Shown here one piece after another: positions 5,928 through 13,671 of a stretch of 39,970 bases of DNA. Each line of letters opens with the position of its first letter. Positions within the stretch are counted from its first letter, which is position 1. This stretch comes from Neomegalonema sp. (GTDB taxonomy: Bacteria; Pseudomonadota; Alphaproteobacteria; Rhodobacterales; Rhodobacteraceae): positions 1 to 39,970 of the forward strand of contig NZ_JAQTXI010000028.1 of the NCBI RefSeq assembly GCF_028688855.1, written 5' to 3'. A model generated the notes under the pieces. The model did no database searches and was not told where the DNA came from. It worked only from the letters and a program-made list of their open reading frames with translations. Made by a program: the position numbers and the translations under genes.

Positions 5928-8900
5928 CCGCGAACTGGACCGCGCCTTGACGACCAGGCTCCAGGTGGCCGTCGAAGGGGAAGATCACTTCGCCTTCTCC
6001 TCCGGGAGGCGGCAGGGTCGGAGGCAGGGCGGTCAGGCCCGCAGGCAGAAGAAGCACCCGCTCCGAACCGCCGACGTAGACGGTCCAGGTCGGCGTGAAG
6101 TCATGGACGCTCACCCGGGCGGCCGGATCCGTCCCCAGATTCTCGAAGAGGATGCGATAGATCGCGCAGCCTCCGACCTGAATCGAGGCGTCCTGCTGGA
6201 AGCTCTCCTCGCCGCCGTCGGGGGTTCCGTCGCAGTTGGAATCGAGGGCCACCAGCTTGCGGGCGTCGATCCGGCCCTCGCCCACCCGCGTGAGGTCCGC
6301 GACCTCGGCGCCGACGAGCAGGGCGCCTTTGGCCGCTTCGGCGCGCAGGATCGTCGCATCCCGCCAGCCGACCGGAACTTCCTGAGGAATCCGGGCCACG
6401 AGCCAGAACAGATGGCTTCCCCCCGGGATCGGCGCGCCCTGGGTCCAGACCGCGTCGCCCTCGCCGAAGACGCCGTCGCCTTCGTCGAGGTGGATCCGCC
6501 AGGACAAGCCCTGGTCGCTCCGGATCGCGAAGTTCAGCGCGGCGCCGTCCAGCCCCGTCCCGACCTCCAGGCGATGGGCGTAGACCGCGAGCTGACCGGA
6601 GGGCACGACGGAGTCATGATCCGGCGAAAGGAGGATCTCGTCTTCGAGCTGAGGCAGGCAGGCGCTGAAGCCGCCCACCGCCAGAGACCAGGGCGCATCC
6701 GGCCCCGTCAGCGCCGTCCGGTCGAAGACGAGCAGCAGCTCGTCGGCGAAGCCGTCGACGGCGATCAGGACCGACCCGTCCTCGCCGGGCAGATCGCCCG
6801 GCAGAACGCCGACCGCCGTCGCCCCCGAGACGCTGGTCGCGGCGCCGCCCGAAAGCCGCACCGGCGCGGCGCCGCCCGACAGGCTCGCCGAAGCCCGCAG
6901 ACGCTCCATTCCGGCGGCCTCCGCGCCGAGTCCCCGCAGGGTCAGGCGCAGGCCCTCGACAGGCTGCGCGAAGGAGAAGCGCAGATGGACTTCGCCCGTC
7001 CCCTGAAGTTCGAGGGCGGGCGCGCCGCCCGCGCCGACTCCGCGCACGCGCGGCCAGCCGGGACTCATCGCGCCCGAAGAGAGGCCGTATCCGGCCTCGC
7101 GGCGGACGAAGGGGAAACTCGCGTTCGCCGCGCCGTCGGCCAGGCCGAGGGCGCTCCAGTCCAGCTCCGCCGCGCCGAGCCGACAGACCGGCGCAGCGAT
7201 GGGCGGCGCAACGCCCCGACGGGGAAGCGTCGCGGCCTGATCCTGATCGTCTTCGCCGGGGAGGCCGTTTCCGGGCGTGGAATCGACGTCGGCCAGAGGC
7301 GCGCCCAGAGCGTCCTTCATCGCCATGAGCTCCGCGACGTTGGTCCAGTCGCCCGAAGCGCGCGGGACGACGGAGAGCGTCAGACGCTCCTCGCCGTCGA
7401 GCGGCAGGCTCGGGAGGCTCCAGAGTCCGGAGGCCGGGTCGTAGACGCCCGCGCTCGCGACGGCGGAGAGGAAGGCGTAGCCGGAGGGGAGAAGGTCGCG
7501 CAGGCTGAGGTCATGAGCCGTGACGTCGCGCGCGTTCCGGACGGCGATCTCGAAGGTCATGGGGAAGCCCATGAGCGGCTCGGGCTCGGAGGCGGTCTTG
7601 ACCACCGAAACATCCGCCTTGTAGAGCGGCGTCACCTGAACCGAAGCGGAGTTGTTCGCGGCGCCGGGATCCGCCGTATCCGAGGCGACCGAGGCGGCGT
7701 TCAGATGAGAGCCCCCCGCCTCGACTCTGGCGGTCAGGGTCATGGAGGCGCCCGCGCCGCTGGCGAGTCCGCCGAGGCTCCAGACGCCGTCGCCGGGGTT
7801 GTAGGCCCCTCCGGCGCTGCTGGAGAGGAAGGTGAAGCCGGCGGGCAGAAGATCCGTCAGCCGCGCGTTCACGGCGGGCGAAGGCCCGTTGTTGACGACG
7901 CCCAGCGTGAAGACCACCTGATCCCCGACGTTGGGCGTGAGCGTGCTGGCGCTCTTGGTCACGGCGAGATCGGCTTGCGGAACGGGCGTGACCGTCGCAG
8001 TCGCGACGTTGTTGGCGGGATTCACGTCGCTCATGGCGGTCGTGACGGAGGCCGCGTTGACGTAGGTCCCGGCCGCATTGACCCGCGCCGTGATCGTCAG
8101 CGAGGCCGAGGCTCCGGGCGCGAGTGTCCCCACGCTCCAGCTTCCGGTCGTGCGGTTATAGCTCCCGCCCGAGCTGTCGGAGATCCAGGAGAAGCCCGAG
8201 GGAAGCTGATCCGTCGCGACGACCGAAGTCGCGTTCACAAGGCCGTCGTTGCGCAGGGTCAGCGTGAAGACGACGTTCGAGCCGACATTGGCGACAGGCC
8301 GGTCAACGGTCTTGGAAAGGACCAGATCGACGTTGCGGTCGAGGATGGTGAAGGTGGTCTGCGAGACGCCTGCGTTCAGGCAGTTCTGCGTGCTGGCGAT
8401 GGTGTAAGTGCTGCCCGGATCGGGATTCAGCCGCATCTGGATGGTCTCGCTCCCTTCGATCAGACTATCCGTCAGAAGCGTGATCCCCAGAGGAAAACGC
8501 CGCGCCGAATAGGTTCCGGGGGGGATGACGACATTGAAGGTCGCGGCTCCGGAGGGAGTCGTGTAATCGACGCCGAGCGTCGCGGTTCCGCCCATGATCT
8601 GAATCGGGACGTTCATCGACGCGGCGACGTTTCCGTCGACGACGACCGCAGGCATGGCCGCATCCGCCGCCGATGCGCCCTCAGGCGCCGAGCCTGTGGC
8701 GAAGCTCATTTCGACATAGGGAGACAGGCGGATCTGGATGTCGTCGAGCAGATTTCCGTATGAGCCCGGATTGAGCGTTCTGAACTGCAGGCGATAGACG
8801 CCGGTGGCGCCTGTGAACCGGATGGCGCCTGTCAGGTTCTGATTGATCTGCCAGCCTGTGCCCGCGTAGCTCTCCTGGGTGGCCAGAAGCTGAATGCGGC

Positions 8901-9360
8901 TGCTGGAGTTATCCAAAGCTGCGATTTCATAAAGGACGCTTTGGGGGTTCACGCCGCCGCTGCGGTTCCGATGGGCGAAGCTCCAGCGCAAAGGCTCGTT
9001 GTTGGTGAAACAGATCAGCTGATAGAGCGCGCCGGGCTGAGAAGCGTTCAGCTCCGCAAAGGCATTGCCGGAAGCAGAGCCCGGCGCATAGGGATTATTG
9101 GTGTTCCAGATTTCAATGAGGCCGTCGGAGGCGGTGGTCGACCAGCCGGGCACATCAGCCTGGGGATACATGATGGTGCCGGAGGCGGGATAATGGCTCT
9201 CGAAGCCGGGGTTCACGACGGCGCGGGCTTGTCCGGCGGCGGGCGTCGCGGCGGCGGGCGCGAGGCAGGCGGCGAGGAGACAGGCCGACAGACGCGCCAT
9301 GGCGCGCGAGGGGCCGCGATCGCCTCGGCGCGTCGAGGCCTTGTGAAAATCCGCAATCAT
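5902..9360 (-). CDS. Secreted protein with Calx-beta-like and DUF11 repeats
   Basis: This 1152-residue protein has a long signal peptide (residues 1-44, hydrophobic core LSACLLAACLAPAAA, likely cut after GQA). Residues about 48-215 look like a carbohydrate-binding-type beta sandwich of the kind found in anchored extracellular proteins (VVNPGFES, PGWSTT, FAELNAS, LLDDIQIRL). About 220-340 resembles a Calx-beta domain (TLGVDYTTPSGAATF, EGSETIQMRL). Three DUF11 repeats follow at about 345-460, 465-575 and 583-690, each with a VDLVLSKT-like start, a GSNVVFTLTLRN-like core and a YVNAASVTT-like end. The last 450 residues are further extracellular sequence I cannot assign. There is no C-terminal membrane helix or clear autotransporter barrel. 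GGGAGG just before the ATG supports the start. It probably acts at the cell surface. Confidence 0.85.
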   Translation of the reverse strand: MIADFHKASTRRGDRGPSRAMARLSACLLAACLAPAAATPAAGQARAVVNPGFESHYPASGTIMYPQADVPGWSTTASDGLIEIWNTNNPYAPGSASGNAFAELNASQPGALYQLICFTNNEPLRWSFAHRNRSGGVNPQSVLYEIAALDNSSSRIQLLATQESYAGTGWQINQNLTGAIRFTGATGVYRLQFRTLNPGSYGNLLDDIQIRLSPYVEMSFATGSAPEGASAADAAMPAVVVDGNVAASMNVPIQIMGGTATLGVDYTTPSGAATFNVVIPPGTYSARRFPLGITLLTDSLIEGSETIQMRLNPDPGSTYTIASTQNCLNAGVSQTTFTILDRNVDLVLSKTVDRPVANVGSNVVFTLTLRNDGLVNATSVVATDQLPSGFSWISDSSGGSYNRTTGSWSVGTLAPGASASLTITARVNAAGTYVNAASVTTAMSDVNPANNVATATVTPVPQADLAVTKSASTLTPNVGDQVVFTLGVVNNGPSPAVNARLTDLLPAGFTFLSSSAGGAYNPGDGVWSLGGLASGAGASMTLTARVEAGGSHLNAASVASDTADPGAANNSASVQVTPLYKADVSVVKTASEPEPLMGFPMTFEIAVRNARDVTAHDLSLRDLLPSGYAFLSAVASAGVYDPASGLWSLPSLPLDGEERLTLSVVPRASGDWTNVAELMAMKDALGAPLADVDSTPGNGLPGEDDQDQAATLPRRGVAPPIAAPVCRLGAAELDWSALGLADGAANASFPFVRREAGYGLSSGAMSPGWPRVRGVGAGGAPALELQGTGEVHLRFSFAQPVEGLRLTLRGLGAEAAGMERLRASASLSGGAAPVRLSGGAATSVSGATAVGVLPGDLPGEDGSVLIAVDGFADELLLVFDRTALTGPDAPWSLAVGGFSACLPQLEDEILLSPDHDSVVPSGQLAVYAHRLEVGTGLDGAALNFAIRSDQGLSWRIHLDEGDGVFGEGDAVWTQGAPIPGGSHLFWLVARIPQEVPVGWRDATILRAEAAKGALLVGAEVADLTRVGEGRIDARKLVALDSNCDGTPDGGEESFQQDASIQVGGCAIYRILFENLGTDPAARVSVHDFTPTWTVYVGGSERVLLLPAGLTALPPTLPPPGGEGEVIFPFDGHLEPGRQGAVQFAVRLSEASP

Positions 9361-9730
9361 GCGCCCTCCCGGAGATCCTTCCCCCGGGTTTTATCAGCGC
9401 AGAGCTTCCGAGTGCGGGACGAATTGGCCTCCTGAGCGAAAGAACCGGCCGAAGCGATTGTTCGAGCATGAGGAAACGCCCGAAAACGCAATCGCCGCAT
9501 CCCCGGCGGCGCATCGGCGGAGGGGATGCGCTGTCCCCGGAAACGCCGGAACCAGCCGCACGATCTGCATGCGGAGGGAGCGGCAAGACGCGCTGGACAG
9601 GCTTCTCTCCGGCAGCCCCTCCCCCAGGGAAGCGTTTTCCTGCAAAGCCCCGCTCAACAAGCAGAAGAGGGCGCTGGAGGAGTCCGAAACAAGCTGCAGG
9701 GGCCCGCCCCCCGCGCCGTCTTCGCAGGAT
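9361..9730. other. Intergenic region without a convincing gene
   Basis: 370 bp between the unknown exported-protein gene (stop at 9731) and the DUF11 protein gene (start at 9360), both on the minus strand. Small open frames on both strands here have no ribosome-binding site together with a plausible protein. I see no clear intrinsic terminator. The region probably holds the promoter of the DUF11 gene. Confidence 0.5.
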
Positions 9731-10468
9731 TCAACGAGGACGGATGATGACCTGACAAGCCGACATTCCTCCGCCAGGCGGGCTGCACCCCCCCGCCGCT
9801 CCCGCCGCAGGAGGAGGCGCAGAGAGCTCGCCGCTCAACACCCAGCTCTCCGTCGCTCTCCCGGAGCCCTCGCACAGGCTCCATCCCCGATCCGACAAGA
9901 TCAGATCGGCCGGCGCCTGAAAGGGCGTCGTCGGCTTGATCCGCCCCGCCCCGGCGACCGGGTCCGGTCGTCCGATGATCTGCGTGGAGTCGGGCAGGCT
10001 CAGGCTCGCCAGAGCCGGAAGCCGCAAGGGCTGCTTGTCGAAGAGATCGACGTGAAGAGAGACCTCCAGCGTCCACCCCTGGCAGGCGCTCGCCTCAGGA
10101 CCCCCGAGGACCACCCCCAGACGCAGCCGGTCCGGCGGCACGCGCCCATCCCTCGACTCGACGGCGCCCGCAGCGGAATCCTGCGGCCACAAGCCTTCCT
10201 GCTTCAACGCCTCGCGCAGGCTCCGCGCACGGGCCTCCAGCCGCGTCTCCTGCAAGGAGCCGACCAGCGTGAACCGCAGACCCGTCTCGGCAGCGAGATC
10301 CGCCACGCCGCTGCTCCTCAGCTCCGGAACCAACCAGGTCGGGAGCCGCGGAGTCTCCGAACCCGGATCGAAAGGGACGTCGTATTGCGGGGAGAACAGC
10401 TGGACTTCCTGCGCCAGAGCCGGACCGACGAACAGAAACGCCGCAGCGCAGAGAAGGCGACCGATCAT
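9731..10468 (-). CDS. Exported protein of unknown function, last gene of the Lon-like operon
   Basis: A 245-residue protein with a clear Sec signal peptide (MIGRLLCAAAFLFVGPALA, cut before QEVQ). The mature part has four cysteines (SACQGW, WSLCEG, GGCSPP and SACQV), enough for two disulphides and consistent with the periplasm. It mixes an alpha-rich middle (LEARARSLREALKQEG) with beta-type strands (LRLGVVLGG, TLEVSLHVDLF) and a glycine/proline-rich tail. I do not recognise a family. It starts 13 bp after the stop of the membrane-anchored Lon-like protein and has its own GGAGG, so the two are co-transcribed and may act together in the periplasm. Confidence 0.75.
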   Translation of the reverse strand: MIGRLLCAAAFLFVGPALAQEVQLFSPQYDVPFDPGSETPRLPTWLVPELRSSGVADLAAETGLRFTLVGSLQETRLEARARSLREALKQEGLWPQDSAAGAVESRDGRVPPDRLRLGVVLGGPEASACQGWTLEVSLHVDLFDKQPLRLPALASLSLPDSTQIIGRPDPVAGAGRIKPTTPFQAPADLILSDRGWSLCEGSGRATESWVLSGELSAPPPAAGAAGGCSPPGGGMSACQVIIRPR

Positions 10469-10481
10469 GGACCCTCCGGAA

Positions 10482-11810
10482 TCAGCAGTCGCCCTGATTC
10501 TTCACAACCCTGAAGCTATAGTCAAGCATCCGGAACCCGAGACCCGTCAGATGGATTCCCGCGATGTTGAGGCGCTTGTCCGCCGGGACGGCCCGCATCG
10601 CCGCCGACAGATCGTTGCGCAGGGCCGCCACATCGAAGGAGCCGAACCTGCGCCCCAGCACGAAGAGCGTCATCTCCTCCTCCACGAGGCTCGCCATGGT
10701 CAGACTCGCGCTCCAGACCACCTCGCCTTGCGCCGTCTTGCGCGGCGGATTCCCGCTCGCGCGCAGTTTCTCCAGGGGATAGAACATCAGGGAGGGTTCG
10801 CCGTCGATGAGCGCCTTCCCCGCCGTGACGATCAGGAAGTCATGGGCCCAGAGCGGAGCCGCCCCGCCCTGCGTCGAGACGTGGAAGGTCAGATTCTGGC
10901 CGAAAGGCACCAGCGGCAGAGGGCCAGCGTCCAGACAGGGCGGCTGGGGAACGAGGCGCCCCGAAGGCTGTAGAAACAGCGAACGCACGGGCGTGCGGAC
11001 CTCGCCGACCCCCTCCACGGAGGTCGACGCGAAGCCCATCTCCAGAGGCGCGGAAGCCCAGACGGCCAGAGCGGTCGCCAGCGCGGCCAGCGCCGAGAGC
11101 GCGGCCGCCCCGATCCGGGCGAGCCACTCGCGCGGATGCTTGCGCCGACGCAGCGCCTGAACGCTCCGCGCCGCCTCGCTGAGGCGCTCGACCGGGCGCA
11201 GGTCGATCGCCACCCCGACCGACGCCGCCGCAAGCCTCAGATCGCGCAGATCCCCGTCGTGGGCCTTCGCGACCGGCGCGCCCTCCAGAGTGAGGCTCGG
11301 GGTCAGGATCATGAGGCTATGGCCCCAGTCGCCCCCCTTGCGCTGGCGGAGATGCTCGCCGAGCGCGGCGAATTTCTCGCTCAATCCGCTCACGGGGCCG
11401 ATCAGGCGATCCCGGCTCGCGTCCGTGGGCGGCAGCTCCAGAGCGCCCGTCGCGGCGATGGTCGACAGCGGAGATTCTCGCTCCAGCATCAGCAGCGCGA
11501 GCGCCAGACCAAGCTCCGCGCTGCGCCCGTTCTCCTCGGCGAGGCCTTCGAAGGGCGCGTCGTCCGCGACCCGCAGGAAGATCGCCTGCGAACTCGACAG
11601 CAGCCGGAAGGACCGCCGCGCCTGAGGGAGACGGCGCGCCGCACGACGGGCCGTCTTGCCGCTCTTGTAGAGCTCGACGTCGATGAGCTCGATCAGCGCG
11701 GGGTCGACGCCGGGCGCCTCGTGATCGGGGCGTTCGTCCGTCGCCTCCACGACTCCGACCGTTCCGCCTCTCTCGCCTCCCGCCAGAGGAATCAGGACGG
11801 ACTTGCTCAT
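10482..11810 (-). CDS. Membrane-anchored Lon-type (S16-like) domain protein, probably inactive
   Basis: A 442-residue protein in two halves joined by one membrane helix (about 231-253). Residues about 70-220 align by eye with the Lon protease domain: NGRSAELGLALALL matches DGPSAG plus its helix, IAATGALELPP matches the AMTGEITLRG strand, IGPVSGLSEKF matches PIGGLKEKL, and SLMILTPSL plus VAIDLRPVERLSEA match the last two strands. The nucleophile position Ser97 is kept, but the catalytic lysine position is Ser144. The domain is therefore either inactive or uses Lys146. The basic RRRKHPREW before the helix puts this half in the cytoplasm and residues 255-442 in the periplasm. No ATPase domain is present. 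Its ATG overlaps the previous stop (ATGA), implying coupled translation. Assignment of the Lon-like fold is my inference. Confidence 0.7.
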   Translation of the reverse strand: MSKSVLIPLAGGERGGTVGVVEATDERPDHEAPGVDPALIELIDVELYKSGKTARRAARRLPQARRSFRLLSSSQAIFLRVADDAPFEGLAEENGRSAELGLALALLMLERESPLSTIAATGALELPPTDASRDRLIGPVSGLSEKFAALGEHLRQRKGGDWGHSLMILTPSLTLEGAPVAKAHDGDLRDLRLAAASVGVAIDLRPVERLSEAARSVQALRRRKHPREWLARIGAAALSALAALATALAVWASAPLEMGFASTSVEGVGEVRTPVRSLFLQPSGRLVPQPPCLDAGPLPLVPFGQNLTFHVSTQGGAAPLWAHDFLIVTAGKALIDGEPSLMFYPLEKLRASGNPPRKTAQGEVVWSASLTMASLVEEEMTLFVLGRRFGSFDVAALRNDLSAAMRAVPADKRLNIAGIHLTGLGFRMLDYSFRVVKNQGDC

Positions 11811-12235
11811 GAGGAATGATCGACGCCGAAGCCTTCGACCAGACTCGCCTCCGCCCCGAGGCTCAGGCGGAACCGCGCCTGGCCGAGCGCGTCGAACCGG
11901 AAGCTGTAGTCCACGCGCCCATCCGCCGAGACGAGCCGCATCGGATGATTGCGCAGACGGCGGATCGCCGGAACGCCCAGCGCCTTGAGGGTCACGCCGA
12001 TGCCCTCCTCCGAGCGCGAGAAGAAGGCCTGCAGAAGGGCTCCCTTCGTCGAACTCAGACTCGGCGGAAGTTCGCGCGCGCCGCTCGCGGCGGCCATGAT
12101 CGTGAAGACGATCCGTTCGGGCGTCGCCCGGGACGGCTCCTCGACGGCTTCGGCGCGCGCGCGGGTCAGGGCGTCGATGAGGCGGGTCTCGGCCTGGTCG
12201 AGGATCCGGGGCGTGAAGGTCTTTCTCTGGGTCAT
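11807..12235 (-). CDS. Unknown cytoplasmic protein of the Lon-like operon
   Basis: A 142-residue soluble protein with no signal peptide or membrane segment. The ATG at 12235 has an excellent AGGAGG 6 nt upstream, so I reject a longer version starting at 12376. The N-terminal third is helical (ILDQAETRLIDALTRARAEAVEE). The C-terminal part reads as a small beta sheet (MRLVSADGRVDYSFRFDALGQARFRLSLG). No family recognised. It is the middle gene of a minus-strand operon: 23 bp after the 401-residue gene and overlapping the Lon-like gene by 4 bp, which argues for a physical or regulatory partnership with the latter. Confidence 0.75.
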   Translation of the reverse strand: MTQRKTFTPRILDQAETRLIDALTRARAEAVEEPSRATPERIVFTIMAAASGARELPPSLSSTKGALLQAFFSRSEEGIGVTLKALGVPAIRRLRNHPMRLVSADGRVDYSFRFDALGQARFRLSLGAEASLVEGFGVDHSS

Positions 12236-12258
12236 GTCTGACCTCCTGTGTCTGTCTG

Positions 12259-13464
12259 TCAGGGGGAGACGGAATCTTCGTCGCGCAGACGCGCCGTCGC
12301 TCCGGAGACGCGGCCGATCAGAAGATCGACATGCGCCAGAAGATCGGAGAAGGCGGGGAAGGTCTTCCGCGCCCATTCCTGCCTCCAGATCCGCTTGAGG
12401 GCGTCCTGCGGCGACTTGAGGACGGCGAGATAGATCCGTCGGTCGGTCTCGTCGATCAGGCCGCGCGCGAACAGCTCCTCCAGCACCTCTCCGGTCCGGT
12501 CCTCGCCGTCGGGAGGCCCGGGATCCTCCGGGATCCGCTCGTCGCGGTCCCCGTCATACCAGACCAGCAGCGGCGCCGAGGAGGAGGAGAAGAGATCCCG
12601 GGCCACGTCGCTCGCCAGAAAGGCGTCGAGATCCGCGAAGCGCGGCACCGGAGCCGCCGCCCAGGCCTCTTCGAGCGTCGCGCGGGGCGGCAGGGCGTCG
12701 GATCTCCCGACGCGCCGCACGAAGCCGTAGAGCCGGACCATCTGGTTCGTGGCGAGGCCGCGGTGATCCCATGGCGAAATCCCGAGCGCCACGGCGCGTC
12801 CCCAATGGACGTTCGCGGCCTCGAAAGCCCGGATGACCAGGCTGGAGAACATCCGGCGTTCGTCGGGAGCCGGGTCTTCCTCCGCGAGCTCGGGCAGAAG
12901 GCGCAGCGCGCGCGGCGCATGACGGACGGCGCCCCAGATCGAAAAGGCCAGAGGCAGACGGAAGGAGCCCTCGTCGACCTGAAGCCAGAGCGGCGCGCCT
13001 TCCGGTCCGAGGCGGCTTTCGTGGTCGTCTCCGGCTTCCTCCGCCGGAGCCGCGCCGGAGAACAGGTCGGAGGCGTGGCGCAGGGCCTCGGGGAGGGGGC
13101 CCTCCGCAGGACGCGGCCCCCGACTCAGCTCCACCTTGCGCACGCCCGGCGTCCGGCGCGCCAGAGCCTCCATCAGATGATGGGCCTGATGGCTCGGATA
13201 GCCGTCGCGAATCAGAAGCGGGCGATCGAAGACGAGATCGAACCAGCGTCCGGCGGCCTCCCGACGTCCCTCCTCGTCGCCGTCGAGCCCCATGAGATGC
13301 GCGCCGACGACCTGTCTGCGATAGGGCCTTTCGGGTTTCGCGAGGAGATTCATGAACTCCGACCAGAGCGCGTATCCCTGCGGACGCGCCAGACCTCCTT
13401 CGGCCTCCCTGTTGAGCCCATGCGCGACATGCGCGGCGAAACCGACCAGATATGGATTGCGCAT
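12259..13464 (-). CDS. Unknown protein, first gene of the Lon-like operon
   Basis: A 401-residue, Trp- and Arg-rich soluble protein without signal peptide or membrane helix. AAGGAG 7 nt before the ATG supports the start. Visible blocks are MRNPYLVGFAAHVAHGL at the N-terminus, a central LVIRAFEAANVHWGRAVALG helix, APLLVWYDGDRDERIPED and a helical C-terminus (LKRIWRQEWARKTFPAFSDLL). I see no nucleotide-binding, protease or DNA-binding motif and do not recognise the family. It leads the four-gene operon and is divergent from the first caspase gene across a 207-bp shared promoter region, which suggests a functional link. Confidence 0.75.
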   Translation of the reverse strand: MRNPYLVGFAAHVAHGLNREAEGGLARPQGYALWSEFMNLLAKPERPYRRQVVGAHLMGLDGDEEGRREAAGRWFDLVFDRPLLIRDGYPSHQAHHLMEALARRTPGVRKVELSRGPRPAEGPLPEALRHASDLFSGAAPAEEAGDDHESRLGPEGAPLWLQVDEGSFRLPLAFSIWGAVRHAPRALRLLPELAEEDPAPDERRMFSSLVIRAFEAANVHWGRAVALGISPWDHRGLATNQMVRLYGFVRRVGRSDALPPRATLEEAWAAAPVPRFADLDAFLASDVARDLFSSSSAPLLVWYDGDRDERIPEDPGPPDGEDRTGEVLEELFARGLIDETDRRIYLAVLKSPQDALKRIWRQEWARKTFPAFSDLLAHVDLLIGRVSGATARLRDEDSVSP

Positions 13465-13596
13465 GCGGCGCTCCTTGATCTTCCCGAAGACAGGATAAAC
13501 GCCTCATCAGCGATTCCGGGAGAGAAATTCCCGCAAAACGTGTTAAGGCGAGGCGCAAGGACAGGCGACGCCTTCCCCCGAGCCTCCTGCGTTTCC

Positions 13597-13630
13597 TGTC
13601 GGGAGGATCGGCGAGCGAAGCCTCCCGACA
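13597..13630. promoter_or_regulatory. 10-bp inverted repeat in the divergent promoter region
   Basis: TGTCGGGAGG (13597-13606) and CCTCCCGACA (13621-13630) are perfect reverse complements 14 nt apart, 41 bp before the caspase-Sel1 start codon. It may be an operator for the divergent unit or an mRNA hairpin in the leader. A weaker repeat (CGGGA/TCCCG, about 13517-13533) lies nearby. Confidence 0.45.
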
Positions 13631-13671
13631 TGCTCAGGCGCGCAGATGCGGCGCTCGTGAGGAGGAAGCGG

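Noticed and set aside
5947..8763. 938-codon open frame antisense to the DUF11 protein
   Set aside because: Low-complexity Arg/Gly/Asp-rich translation with no motif; the sense strand has signal peptide and DUF11 repeats.
9394..9660. Small minus-strand frames in the 9361-9730 gap
   Set aside because: Translations lack family features and no ribosome-binding site fits; I treat the region as intergenic.
12331..13671. N-terminal extension of the caspase-Sel1 frame by about 450 codons
   Set aside because: It is antisense to a better-supported gene, whereas a strong ribosome-binding site and signal peptide start at 13672.
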